DNA of 64,000 nucleotides from Bradyrhizobium sp. SRL28 (lineage in GTDB: Bacteria > Pseudomonadota > Alphaproteobacteria > Rhizobiales > Xanthobacteraceae): NCBI RefSeq assembly GCF_018596315.1, contig NZ_JAHEAG010000002.1, forward strand, positions 1 through 64,000, written 5' to 3'. Under the pieces are notes generated by a model. It was not told where the DNA came from and did not search any database. It saw only the letters and a list, made by a program, of their open reading frames with translations. Shown piece by piece: positions 24,532 through 31,980 of this stretch; position 1 is the first letter of the stretch; each line of letters opens with the position of its first letter. A program made the position numbers and the translations under genes.

Positions 24532-27464
24532 ATTCCTCCGCCTTGGCCGCGCGGTTCGTGAGCGGGCCGTATGTTACCGCCAGCAGCAATGCCGAACAAC
24601 ACCTGGGAGACTGGCTCGCCGAACTGGAGCCGGAGCAGGCGGCTGAGATCGGCGCATGGCTGGATCGTCCGCCCGCCAGGGCCATCCTGCTCGGTATTGC
24701 CGAGTTCTCGCCGTACCTGTTCGACCTGATCCGCGCCGATGCCGCGCGGCTGATCCGCCTCCTGGCATGCGACCCGGAACAGCATCTCACCGCGCTGACC
24801 GAGAAAACCTCGCGCGACGTGCTCGCCGCCGCGGGCGAGGCAGACGTCATGCATCTGCTTCGCCGCATGAAGTCCGAGGCCGCGTTGTTGATCGCACTGT
24901 GCGACATCGGCGGGGTCTGGCCGGTGATGCGGGTGACGGCGGAGCTGACCGACCTGGCGGTAACCTCCGTGCAGACCGCCTTGCGCTTCCTGCTGCGCCA
25001 GGAGGTCGCGCGCGGCCGCATGACCGCCTTCAATCATGACCGGCCGGAGGAGGGCTCCGGCCTGATCGTGCTCGCGATGGGCAAGATGGGCGCGGGCGAG
25101 CTGAACTATTCCAGCGACATCGACCTGATTGTGTTTTTCGATCCTGCCGCCACCTCGCTGTCGCAGGACATCGAGCCGGCGCCGTTTTTCGTTCGGGTGA
25201 CGCAGGCGCTGGCCCGCCTGCTGCAGCAACGCTCCGGCGACGGCTATGTGTTCCGCGTCGATCTGCGCCTGCGGCCCGATCCGGCGTCGACGCAGGTCGC
25301 GATTTCGACCGAGGCGGCGCTGCATTATTACGAGCGGGAGGGGCGGACCTGGGAGCGCGCCGCGATGATCAAGGCGCGCGTCTGCGCCGGCGACGCCAGG
25401 GCCGGCGAGGCGCTGATCGCGGAACTTGCGCCGTTCGTCTGGCGCAAGCATCTGGATTTTGCAGCACTCGCCGACGTCCATGACATGAAGCGGCAGATGC
25501 AGACCTATCGCGGCCAGAGCGAGATTTCGGTCGAAGGCCATAACGTCAAGGTCGGCCGCGGCGGCATCCGCGAGATCGAGTTTTTCGCGCAGACGCAACA
25601 GCTCATTGCCGGCGGCCGCCACCCGCAATTGCGGGTGCGCCCCACGCTGCATGCGTTGCAGGTGCTGGCCACCAGCAACTGGATCACCTTTCAGGCTTTT
25701 GACGAATTGACGGCGGCCTATGAGTTCCTGCGCCGCGTCGAGCACCGGCTGCAGATGATCGCGGACGAGCAGACCCATGCGGTGCCCGAAGATGCCGAGG
25801 CCGTGGAGCGCTTTGCGAACTTCTTCGGCTATGAGAGCCGGGCAACCTTCGCGAAGGATCTGCTCGGCCATCTCAACATCGTGCAGGGACATTACGGCAA
25901 GCTGTTCGAGGGCGATCCGACCGGCACGGTGCAGCTGCCGCAGGTCAACTATGCCGCCGGGCCAGAGGATGCGCGCCTGCTCGATCATCTGGCGACGCTC
26001 GGCTTCAAGAAGCCGGTCGCGGTGGCCGGAACGCTGCAGCTCTGGATGCAGGGCAATTACCGCGCGCTTCGCAACGAAGCGACCAAGGCCGCCTTCATCG
26101 AATTCGTGCCCGGCCTGATCGACGGGCTGGCGCATGCCGAAGATCCCGATGACGCCGTGACCGCGTTCGATCGCTTTCTCGGCGCCTTGCAGCGCGGCGG
26201 CCGGCTCATCTCTCTCTTGAGAGAGAACCGCGACCTGGTTGCGCTGGTGGCCTTGATCCTCGGCGCGGCGCCGCGGCTCGGCGACACGCTGGCGCGCCAG
26301 CCGCAGATCATGGACGGCCTGATCGATCCCCGTTTCTTCGGCGCGATGCCCGACCGGAAGGAATTGTCGGCGCGGCTGGCGACGACGCTGAAGGACGCCG
26401 ACTCCTACGAAGATTTCCTCGACCGGCTGCGGCTGTTCGGCCAGGAAAGCCTGTTCCTGATCGGCACGCGTATCCTGTCCGGCACGGTGTCCGCGCAGCA
26501 GGCCAGCGTCGCCTTTGCCGACGTCGCCGAGGGCATCGTGCACACCGTGCACGGTCTGGTCAGGGATCAGTTCGCCACGCAATACGGTCGCATCAAGGGG
26601 CAGGAGACCGCGATCCTCGCGATGGGCCGGCTCGGCAGCCGCGAGATGACGGCATCCTCCGACCTTGATCTGATCCTGCTGTATGATTTCGACGCGGATA
26701 ATCCCGATTCCGACGGCGAACGATCGCTGCACGGCGCGCAGTATTTCGCGCGGCTGACCCAGCGGCTGATCTCGGCGTTCACCACGCGGACCAATTATGG
26801 CGTGCTCTATGACGTCGATATGCGGCTGCGCCCGTCGGGCCGCGCGGGGCCGCTGGCGTCGCGGATCGATTCCTTTGCCGACTACCAGGAACGCGAAGCC
26901 TGGACCTGGGAGCACATGGCGCTGACGAGGGCCCGGGTGATCTCAGCTTCACCGGCGTTCCGCGAGAAGATCGAAGCCATCATTCGCAGCGTGCTGACGC
27001 GGCCGCGCGACGCGGCCTCCACCGCGGGCGACGTCGCCGACATGCGGCGGGCCATTGCGCAGGAGAAGGGCGAGGACGACATCTGGAACCTCAAGCTCGC
27101 CGCCGGCGGGCTCGTCGATATCGATTTCATCGCCCAGTATCTGCAGCTCGTGCACGCCTCGGAGAAACCCGAGATCCTCAGCGTCTCCACGCTGCAGGTG
27201 CTCGACAACGCCGCGCGCCTCGGCGTGCTGCCGCAGTCCGACGCCGAGATCTTGCGCTCGGCGGCGCGGCTCTATCACGACCTGACGCAGATCATCAGGC
27301 TCTGCGTCACCGGCAAGTTCAACCCGGAAACCTCGGGCGATAATCTCCTGCACGTGATGGCGCGCGCCGGCGATACGCCTGACTTCTCGGCGCTGGAAGC
27401 GAGGGTGCGCGAGACGCAAGGCGAGGTGCGACGGGTGTTCCTGGCGTTGGTGGGGGGCGGGTAG
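24528..27464 (+). CDS. glnE: Glutamine synthetase adenylyltransferase/deadenylase GlnE
   Basis: A 978-residue bifunctional enzyme that attaches AMP to, or removes it from, glutamine synthetase according to nitrogen status signalled by PII. Two nucleotidyltransferase domains are visible. The N-terminal one has MGKMGAGELNYSSDIDLIVF (about residues 180-205), and the C-terminal one has MGRLGSREMTASSDLDLILL (about 700-722), each with the Asp-x-Asp metal pair. Helical glutamine-synthetase-binding regions follow each. The length is normal for the family. It overlaps the histidine kinase by 4 bases. Confidence 0.96.
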   Translation: MNSSALAARFVSGPYVTASSNAEQHLGDWLAELEPEQAAEIGAWLDRPPARAILLGIAEFSPYLFDLIRADAARLIRLLACDPEQHLTALTEKTSRDVLAAAGEADVMHLLRRMKSEAALLIALCDIGGVWPVMRVTAELTDLAVTSVQTALRFLLRQEVARGRMTAFNHDRPEEGSGLIVLAMGKMGAGELNYSSDIDLIVFFDPAATSLSQDIEPAPFFVRVTQALARLLQQRSGDGYVFRVDLRLRPDPASTQVAISTEAALHYYEREGRTWERAAMIKARVCAGDARAGEALIAELAPFVWRKHLDFAALADVHDMKRQMQTYRGQSEISVEGHNVKVGRGGIREIEFFAQTQQLIAGGRHPQLRVRPTLHALQVLATSNWITFQAFDELTAAYEFLRRVEHRLQMIADEQTHAVPEDAEAVERFANFFGYESRATFAKDLLGHLNIVQGHYGKLFEGDPTGTVQLPQVNYAAGPEDARLLDHLATLGFKKPVAVAGTLQLWMQGNYRALRNEATKAAFIEFVPGLIDGLAHAEDPDDAVTAFDRFLGALQRGGRLISLLRENRDLVALVALILGAAPRLGDTLARQPQIMDGLIDPRFFGAMPDRKELSARLATTLKDADSYEDFLDRLRLFGQESLFLIGTRILSGTVSAQQASVAFADVAEGIVHTVHGLVRDQFATQYGRIKGQETAILAMGRLGSREMTASSDLDLILLYDFDADNPDSDGERSLHGAQYFARLTQRLISAFTTRTNYGVLYDVDMRLRPSGRAGPLASRIDSFADYQEREAWTWEHMALTRARVISASPAFREKIEAIIRSVLTRPRDAASTAGDVADMRRAIAQEKGEDDIWNLKLAAGGLVDIDFIAQYLQLVHASEKPEILSVSTLQVLDNAARLGVLPQSDAEILRSAARLYHDLTQIIRLCVTGKFNPETSGDNLLHVMARAGDTPDFSALEARVRETQGEVRRVFLALVGGG

Positions 27465-27473
27465 GGCTTGAGT

Positions 27474-27602
27474 TCGTAGGATGGGTGGAGCGAAGCGATA
27501 CCCATCAACTCCCGTAGCCCGGATGGAGCGAAGCGCAATCCGGGGGCAGTCTGGCCGCTTGCAAGATCCCCGGGTTTCGCTTCGCTCCACCCGGGCTACA
27601 GG
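27474..27602. repeat. Tandem palindromic repeats (GTAGG/CCGTAGCCCGG families)
   Basis: Two units sit side by side. The first has GTAGGATGGGTGGAGCGAAG followed by ATACCCATC. The second begins GTAGCCCGGATGGAGCGAAG and ends in its inverted counterpart TTTCGCTTCGCTCCACCCGG near 27595. They fill the gap between glnE and the anti-sigma gene and may terminate convergent transcripts. Related 85-bp palindromes lie at 60143 and 63069. Confidence 0.75.
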
Positions 27603-27617
27603 ATGCTTCGAAAGCGA

Positions 27618-28370
27618 CTACAAGGCCCGTGCCGCGTTGCCCTTGAACAGGATCGGGCCGGTCGGTCGTCCGATGGGAGAGCCGCCCTCAGGCTCCAGCG
27701 TGATCTCGAACAGCTGGTTTTGCACGGTTTCCGGCAACGACTCCAAATTCAGCTGCAGCGTGCGCGACTGACCGGTGAGGCCGATCGATTTCGGGCCAAC
27801 GGCGCGATCCCACAGCGTCCAGACCTGCAGCGTACGGCCGGCAGGAACCTCGATCGGGCGTAACGGAATGAGCTCGACGCGGCCATTCGAAAATGCGTTG
27901 ACGATGGCTCCGGCCTCTTTGGTCGTGTCGTTCACCAGCACGGCGACGTAGACGGGTTTGCTCTGCGCCAGCGCAATCAGGTCGTTGCGAAGGTGACGCG
28001 ACGTTGTCAACGCGCCGATCATGATCACCGCAAACAGCATCGCGGCGAGAGTGCCGCCGATACCGAGACCGCGCCAGAACCGGATGTTGTCCCACAATGT
28101 GGCGCCACGCAGTGCGGCGCGTGCGGAGGGCAGGGCGTCGATCGGCGCGATTCTGGTTGCATCCGCAACGCGCTGCCAAAGCTCCGGGCTCGGTGGGGCT
28201 TCCTCGGCCGTGAGATCGAGGTCCGCAAGCCGATCCCGCCACGCGCTGACGGCCTGAGCAAACGATTGGTCGGTCGCGATGCGCTGTTCGGCGGCGGCCT
28301 GCTCCGCACCATCCAGGAGGCCCATCACGTAATCGGCGGCCATGGCGTTATCGGCGTCGTGCGGGCTCAT
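27618..28370 (-). CDS. Anti-sigma factor, RskA family
   Basis: A 250-residue membrane anti-sigma factor. The N-terminal cytoplasmic part (about 1-70) has DADNAMAADYVMGLLDGAEQ, the zinc-less anti-sigma domain that holds the sigma factor. One transmembrane helix (about 108-130, GTLAAMLFAVIMIGALTT) leads to the periplasmic RskA domain with VNAFSNGRVELIPL and RTLQVWTLWDRAVGPKSIG. ATG 28370 overlaps the sigma-factor stop (28367-28370), so the two are coupled. Regulated release of the sigma factor by proteolysis is the family model. Confidence 0.88.
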   Translation of the reverse strand: MSPHDADNAMAADYVMGLLDGAEQAAAEQRIATDQSFAQAVSAWRDRLADLDLTAEEAPPSPELWQRVADATRIAPIDALPSARAALRGATLWDNIRFWRGLGIGGTLAAMLFAVIMIGALTTSRHLRNDLIALAQSKPVYVAVLVNDTTKEAGAIVNAFSNGRVELIPLRPIEVPAGRTLQVWTLWDRAVGPKSIGLTGQSRTLQLNLESLPETVQNQLFEITLEPEGGSPIGRPTGPILFKGNAARAL

Positions 28371-28945
28371 CCCATGCACTCCTGCAACGCAAAGAGGCTG
28401 CGCCGTACCCAGCTCTTGACCGTGCCGAGCGGAACCTTGAGCCGTCCTGCCAATTCGCCGTGGCTCATGCCGTGAACATAGGCCAGCACCACCACGTCGC
28501 GGCGGGGGCGGTCGATCTGCTCGAGACACCGGCGCAGCGCGCTGGTCTCCGGCATCCGCGACAGGGTGGCCTCGCAGTCGACATCCTGGACGCTTTCGTC
28601 TGATGCTTCATAGCGGTGCTCATCGCGATGAATGCTTAGCGCGCGGTTGCGCACCACCGCATAGAGCCAGCCGCGCGCGCTGCCGCGGCGCGGATCGAAG
28701 CCGGCCGCGCCGCGCCAGATCCGGATAAAGGCGTCGTGCACCGCCTCTTCCGCAAGGTCCTGCCGGAACAGGATGCGGCGCGCGATGCCGACCATGCGCG
28801 GCGCCTCGCTGTCGTAGATCACGCGCAATGCGGTGCGGTCGCCGGCCGCGCAGCGCGCCAGAGCCGCGGCAAGCTGCGCCTCGCGCTCCTGATCGCGCAG
28901 GTCGGGAGCCTGCAGGCTCGCGGTGATGGTGCCATTTCCGGTCAT
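28367..28945 (-). CDS. ECF RNA polymerase sigma factor (SigK-like)
   Basis: A 192-residue extracytoplasmic-function sigma factor. Region 2 (about 30-95) includes ARRILFRQDLAEEAVHDAFI and RGSARGWLYAVVRNRALSIH. Region 4 (about 125-185) includes RRDVVVLAYVHGMSHGELAG and LKVPLGTVKSWVRRSLFAL. I chose ATG 28945 because a promoter motif at 28970-28996 covers the alternative upstream ATG at 28987; an AAAGG ribosome site lies about 10 bases before 28945. It is followed by its RskA-type anti-sigma factor. The motif upstream suggests autoregulation. Confidence 0.92.
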   Translation of the reverse strand: MTGNGTITASLQAPDLRDQEREAQLAAALARCAAGDRTALRVIYDSEAPRMVGIARRILFRQDLAEEAVHDAFIRIWRGAAGFDPRRGSARGWLYAVVRNRALSIHRDEHRYEASDESVQDVDCEATLSRMPETSALRRCLEQIDRPRRDVVVLAYVHGMSHGELAGRLKVPLGTVKSWVRRSLFALQECMG

Positions 28946-28969
28946 GTCTATGCCTTTGCATAGCTGTTC

Positions 28970-28996
28970 TACCTTGAGATGCGGCATTTGGATGCA
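28970..28996 (-). promoter_or_regulatory. ECF-type promoter of the sigma/anti-sigma operon
   Basis: On the minus strand TGCATCC (28996-28990) is followed after exactly 17 bases by GTA (28972-28970). The identical TGCATCC-N17-GTA arrangement faces the other way at 29023-29049. A transcript would start about 20 bases before the sigma-factor ATG. Confidence 0.7.
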
Positions 28997-29022
28997 TGTG
29001 CCGAAAATTATTTTTGGTGTGC

Positions 29023-29049
29023 TGCATCCGTTTCGCCGCGCCGCCGGTA
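29023..29049 (+). promoter_or_regulatory. ECF-type promoter of the DUF4394 gene
   Basis: TGCATCC (29023-29029), 17 bases, then GTA (29047-29049), pointing to the exported DUF4394 gene that starts 50 bases downstream. It matches the minus-strand motif at 28970-28996 in both boxes and in spacing. Confidence 0.7.
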
Positions 29050-29098
29050 CCCGCTGTGTTGGTCCCGAGAGGATCATTCGAACAGAGGGAGCTTTACG

Positions 29099-29875
29099 AT
29101 GAATTTTCGCTCAATTTTCGCCGCTTCGGCCGCACTATTGCTGTCATCCGCAGCCGCAAATGCCGCGCAGGTCGCGGCCCTGATCGGCGGCGACACCATC
29201 GCGATGGTCGATACCGCACAGAAGAAGGCGACCGGCTCCGTCAAGGTCACCGGCATTTCCGGCGCGCTGGTCGGCATCGACGTCCGTCCGGCCGACGGCG
29301 TGCTCTATGGATTGGTCGACGATGGCAGCATTGTGACCATCGCGACGGACGGCAAGGCCACGGTGAAGTCGAAGCTCGACACCATGCTTGCCAAGGGCGT
29401 GGCCGCGACGGTCGATTTCAACCCGGTGGCGGACCGCCTGCGCGTGATGGGCGCGGACGGGATGAACCTGCGTGCCAATGTCGATGACGGCAAGGTGACC
29501 AAGGACGGCGACCATAAATATGCCGACAGCGACATGCACAAGGGCGAGAAGCCGAACATCGTCGCCGGCGCCTACACCAATTCGGTGAAGGGCGCCAAGG
29601 AGACGGCCTTGTTCAACATCGATGCGACCATCGGTGGATTGATCAAGCAGGCCCCGCCGAATGACGGCGTGCTCGGCGCGATCGGCAAACTCGGAATCAA
29701 GGCGAATAGCATCGCATTCGACATCTGGTCCGATGGCGCCGGCAAGAACGAAGCCTGGCTGATGGCGGACGGGACGCTCTACAGCATCGACCTTGCCACC
29801 GGAAAGGCGACCGAGGCCGCAAAGATCGCCGGCGTCAGCGGCACGGTCAAGGACATCGCCATCATGGGAATGTAG
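29099..29875 (+). CDS. Exported DUF4394 domain protein
   Basis: A 258-residue exported protein. A signal peptide (MNFRSIFAASAALLLSSAAANA) is followed by a single DUF4394 domain, a repetitive beta-propeller-like fold with short strands such as ALIGGDTIAMVDTAQKK, VDFNPVADRLRVMGADGMNL and LYSIDLATGKATEAAKI. The family is often encoded beside ECF sigma/RskA pairs, but its role is unknown. GAGGGAG at about 29084-29090 precedes ATG 29099. It is divergent from the sigma factor and has the same promoter motif, so it is probably a target of that sigma factor. Confidence 0.87.
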   Translation: MNFRSIFAASAALLLSSAAANAAQVAALIGGDTIAMVDTAQKKATGSVKVTGISGALVGIDVRPADGVLYGLVDDGSIVTIATDGKATVKSKLDTMLAKGVAATVDFNPVADRLRVMGADGMNLRANVDDGKVTKDGDHKYADSDMHKGEKPNIVAGAYTNSVKGAKETALFNIDATIGGLIKQAPPNDGVLGAIGKLGIKANSIAFDIWSDGAGKNEAWLMADGTLYSIDLATGKATEAAKIAGVSGTVKDIAIMGM

Positions 29876-29921
29876 GAAATTCCTGAAGCACGAAGAACGT
29901 AGTTTGGCGCGAAGCCGCTCA

Positions 29922-29970
29922 CTTCTCCCTCGCCCCGCTCTAGCGGGGAGAGGGTTGGGGTGAGGGGCGC
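29922..29970. repeat. Dispersed CTCCCTCGCCCCGCT repeat
   Basis: CCCCGCT and AGCGGGG form a short inverted repeat within a CTTCTCCCTCGCCCC...GGGGTGAGGGG sequence that I recall as common between alphaproteobacterial genes. It may act as a terminator for the DUF4394 gene. Confidence 0.55.
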
Positions 29971-30112
29971 TTCCCGCGAAGCCGGTGCCAGGGTGCGTAC
30001 TCAAAAATCGAGATTGGTCGTTGCGGTTTGGTCGATGTCCGCAATACCCCAATAGCGACCAAATTCCGAAACGCAGCGAAATGACGCGATGTGCCAATAG
30101 CGGTCGCACCAG

Positions 30113-30478
30113 TCACGATCGACCTTGCGCGTCCCACAGACGTTCCAACAGCACATCAACAGAGTAGTCCCAGTCACAACCAAGAATCGCAACAAAATAA
30201 TGATCGATCCAACAGGCGACCGACCTGGCGTCTTCAAGTGCCAGCATTCCATTGATGTATTTGTTCGGCTCCCATTCCTCCAACGCGAATGATCCCAATT
30301 CACCGAGACGGGACTCAGGGGCCTCATTGTGGGGATAGGCCGCGTTTATTGTGCCTGCGGTGAATTGAACCCACCTATTTGGATCGGAAGAAATCTCGAA
30401 TGTCGCGCACCAAGAGGGGCCGCCGGCGAGTACCTCTCTCACGCCGGGCGCGATCTCAGCTATCTGGTCACTGCCCAC
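30113..30478 (-). CDS. Hypothetical protein, immunity-protein-like
   Basis: A 121-residue acidic soluble protein with a GTG start. It has VQFTAGTINAAYPHNEAP in the middle and a Trp-rich C-terminus (CWIDHYFVAILGCDWDYSVD). Small acidic proteins with this look occur among toxin-immunity and type VI secretion associated families, but I cannot place it in one. Its base composition is lower in GC than neighbouring genes and it lies beside a transposase remnant, which suggests transfer. No toxin gene is next to it. Confidence 0.5.
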   Translation of the reverse strand: MGSDQIAEIAPGVREVLAGGPSWCATFEISSDPNRWVQFTAGTINAAYPHNEAPESRLGELGSFALEEWEPNKYINGMLALEDARSVACWIDHYFVAILGCDWDYSVDVLLERLWDAQGRS

Positions 30479-30767
30479 GAACGCTCCTGTCGCACAGCTC
30501 GATTAAACAGCGAGCGATGCTTGCTCTCCGCAAGAATGAAACATGCAAAAACGGCTTCACATAGGCACCGGGGATGGATACAGCAAAGGAGGCTAGGTCT
30601 GCTAGGGGTCTATCGCGATAGGGGCGAGCGAGCAGCAAGCCCGGCCACGTCCGCTATGCCCGGAAAGCAGAAGTAAATTCAGAGCATTATCAGCACTGCC
30701 ACGGACCGTTGCGGGTTGATGGTGTCGCCGTGGGCGTGATTAAAGCTCCAAGCTGGAATCTCGAATC

Positions 30768-30935
30768 ATGGGCTACGAACTCAGTGACTATGAATGGACC
30801 GCGATCAAATCAACGCCGCTGAATAAGCTGCGCGGCGTTCGGTGGGTGAAAGCGCGTCGCGTGCTCAATGGCACCTTTGGCTTCTGGTTCTGATGCACCG
30901 TGGCACGATCTGCTGGAGAACTATGGGATCGCTGC
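30768..30935 (+). pseudogene. IS5-family transposase remnant
   Basis: From ATG 30768 the frame reads GYELSDYEWTAIKS, then RRVLNGTFGFW, and after a frameshift GSDAPWHDLLENYG. These pieces match the N-terminal part of IS5-type (IS427 group) transposases, which typically carry an LTDxEWxxI opening and a GAPWRDLPxxYG motif. Segments between them are missing and the rest of the transposase is absent, so only the first 55 codons or so survive. The remnant ends exactly where fdsD begins. Confidence 0.7.
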
Positions 30936-31148
30936 CTACGCCTTCTTCAGCGTCTCGAGGGCGTCGCGGACATTGGGATCGAGCCCGGTGCCGCCGCTGT
31001 CCAGATGGGCAAAGATGGCCTTGCGCATCCGTGGGTCCCAGAACTTCTTGATGTGATCGGCGATCCCGGGCACCGCCTTGTCATGGCCCTGGCTCTGAAA
31101 GAATTTTCCAATTTGATTGGCCATGTAGATCAGCCGATCAGGCGACAT
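30936..31148 (-). CDS. fdsD: Formate dehydrogenase delta subunit FdsD
   Basis: A 70-residue small subunit of the NAD-dependent formate dehydrogenase, needed for assembly or stability in related systems. The sequence MSPDRLIYMANQIGKFFQSQ with a HIKKFWDPRMRKAI segment is typical. It overlaps the end of fdhD by 11 bases, as the last gene of the operon. ATG 31148 gives the family N-terminus. Confidence 0.9.
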   Translation of the reverse strand: MSPDRLIYMANQIGKFFQSQGHDKAVPGIADHIKKFWDPRMRKAIFAHLDSGGTGLDPNVRDALETLKKA

Positions 31149-31980
31149 GGGTAGCCTCCGCAACGCCAGCATCTTGTGTGAGCGCAATCCGCTCCGGATG
31201 CGTGAAGATTTCAAATCCGTCTGACCGGGCAATGGCGGCGAGCGTGATGCCGGAAGCGTCCGCGGTCCGCACCGCCAGCGCCGTTGGCGCCGACACCGCC
31301 ACCATCAGCGGCGCGCCGATCGCCGCGGTCTTCTGCACCATCTCGACCGAGACGCGGCTGGTCAGCAGCACCATGCCGTCGGCGGCCTCAACTTGCTCCT
31401 GCGCCAGCGCGCCGGCCAGCTTGTCGAGCGCGTTATGACGGCCGACGTCCTCGCGCAGAGCGACGATGCCGCGTGCCGGCGTCCAGAACGCGGCGGCATG
31501 CACCGCGCGTGTCACGATGTTGATGGCTTGCAGGGCGTTGATGCTTGCCATCGCCGCCATGATCTCTGATGGCGCGAAGGTGCGCCCCTTCGGCACGATC
31601 ACGGCGGGGCGGACGGCTTCCGCGATCGACTCGACGCCGCAAATCCCGCAGCCGGTAGGACCTGCGATATGCCGCCGCCGCTCATTGACGAGTTCGGCGC
31701 TGGAGGGTTTTAGCCACATCCGAAGCTCGATGCCGTCGTCGAGCGGGACAATATCGAGAGTTTCGATCTCGCCGGACGAATGCACGATGCCTTCGCTCAG
31801 GCTGAAGCCGATGGCGAAATCGGTGAGATCGCAGGGCGTGCCCATCATCACCGCATAGGTGCCGCCATTATAGGTCAGTGCCAATGCGGTCTCTTCCGGA
31901 ATCTGGCGCGTGCCGGAGCTGGCGCGGCCATCGCGCCAGACCCGCCGATCGGCAGCAAAGACCGGGTCGTGCATGCTCAC
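31138..31980 (-). CDS. fdhD: Formate dehydrogenase accessory protein FdhD
   Basis: A 280-residue protein that transfers sulfur to the molybdenum cofactor of formate dehydrogenase (also called FdsC). The conserved Cys pair is at residues 111 and 114 in GPTGCGICGVES. The C-terminal half contains LREDVGRHNALDKLAGA, a family signature thought to bind the cofactor. The ATG at 31980 overlaps the fdsA stop (ATGA), and the gene lies between fdsA and fdsD as in other fds operons. Confidence 0.95.
   Translation of the reverse strand: MSMHDPVFAADRRVWRDGRASSGTRQIPEETALALTYNGGTYAVMMGTPCDLTDFAIGFSLSEGIVHSSGEIETLDIVPLDDGIELRMWLKPSSAELVNERRRHIAGPTGCGICGVESIAEAVRPAVIVPKGRTFAPSEIMAAMASINALQAINIVTRAVHAAAFWTPARGIVALREDVGRHNALDKLAGALAQEQVEAADGMVLLTSRVSVEMVQKTAAIGAPLMVAVSAPTALAVRTADASGITLAAIARSDGFEIFTHPERIALTQDAGVAEATHVA

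Noticed and set aside
24276..26915. 879-codon minus-strand frame opposite glnE
   Set aside because: Low-complexity, His/Arg-rich translation with no domain; glnE occupies the plus strand with both nucleotidyltransferase motifs.
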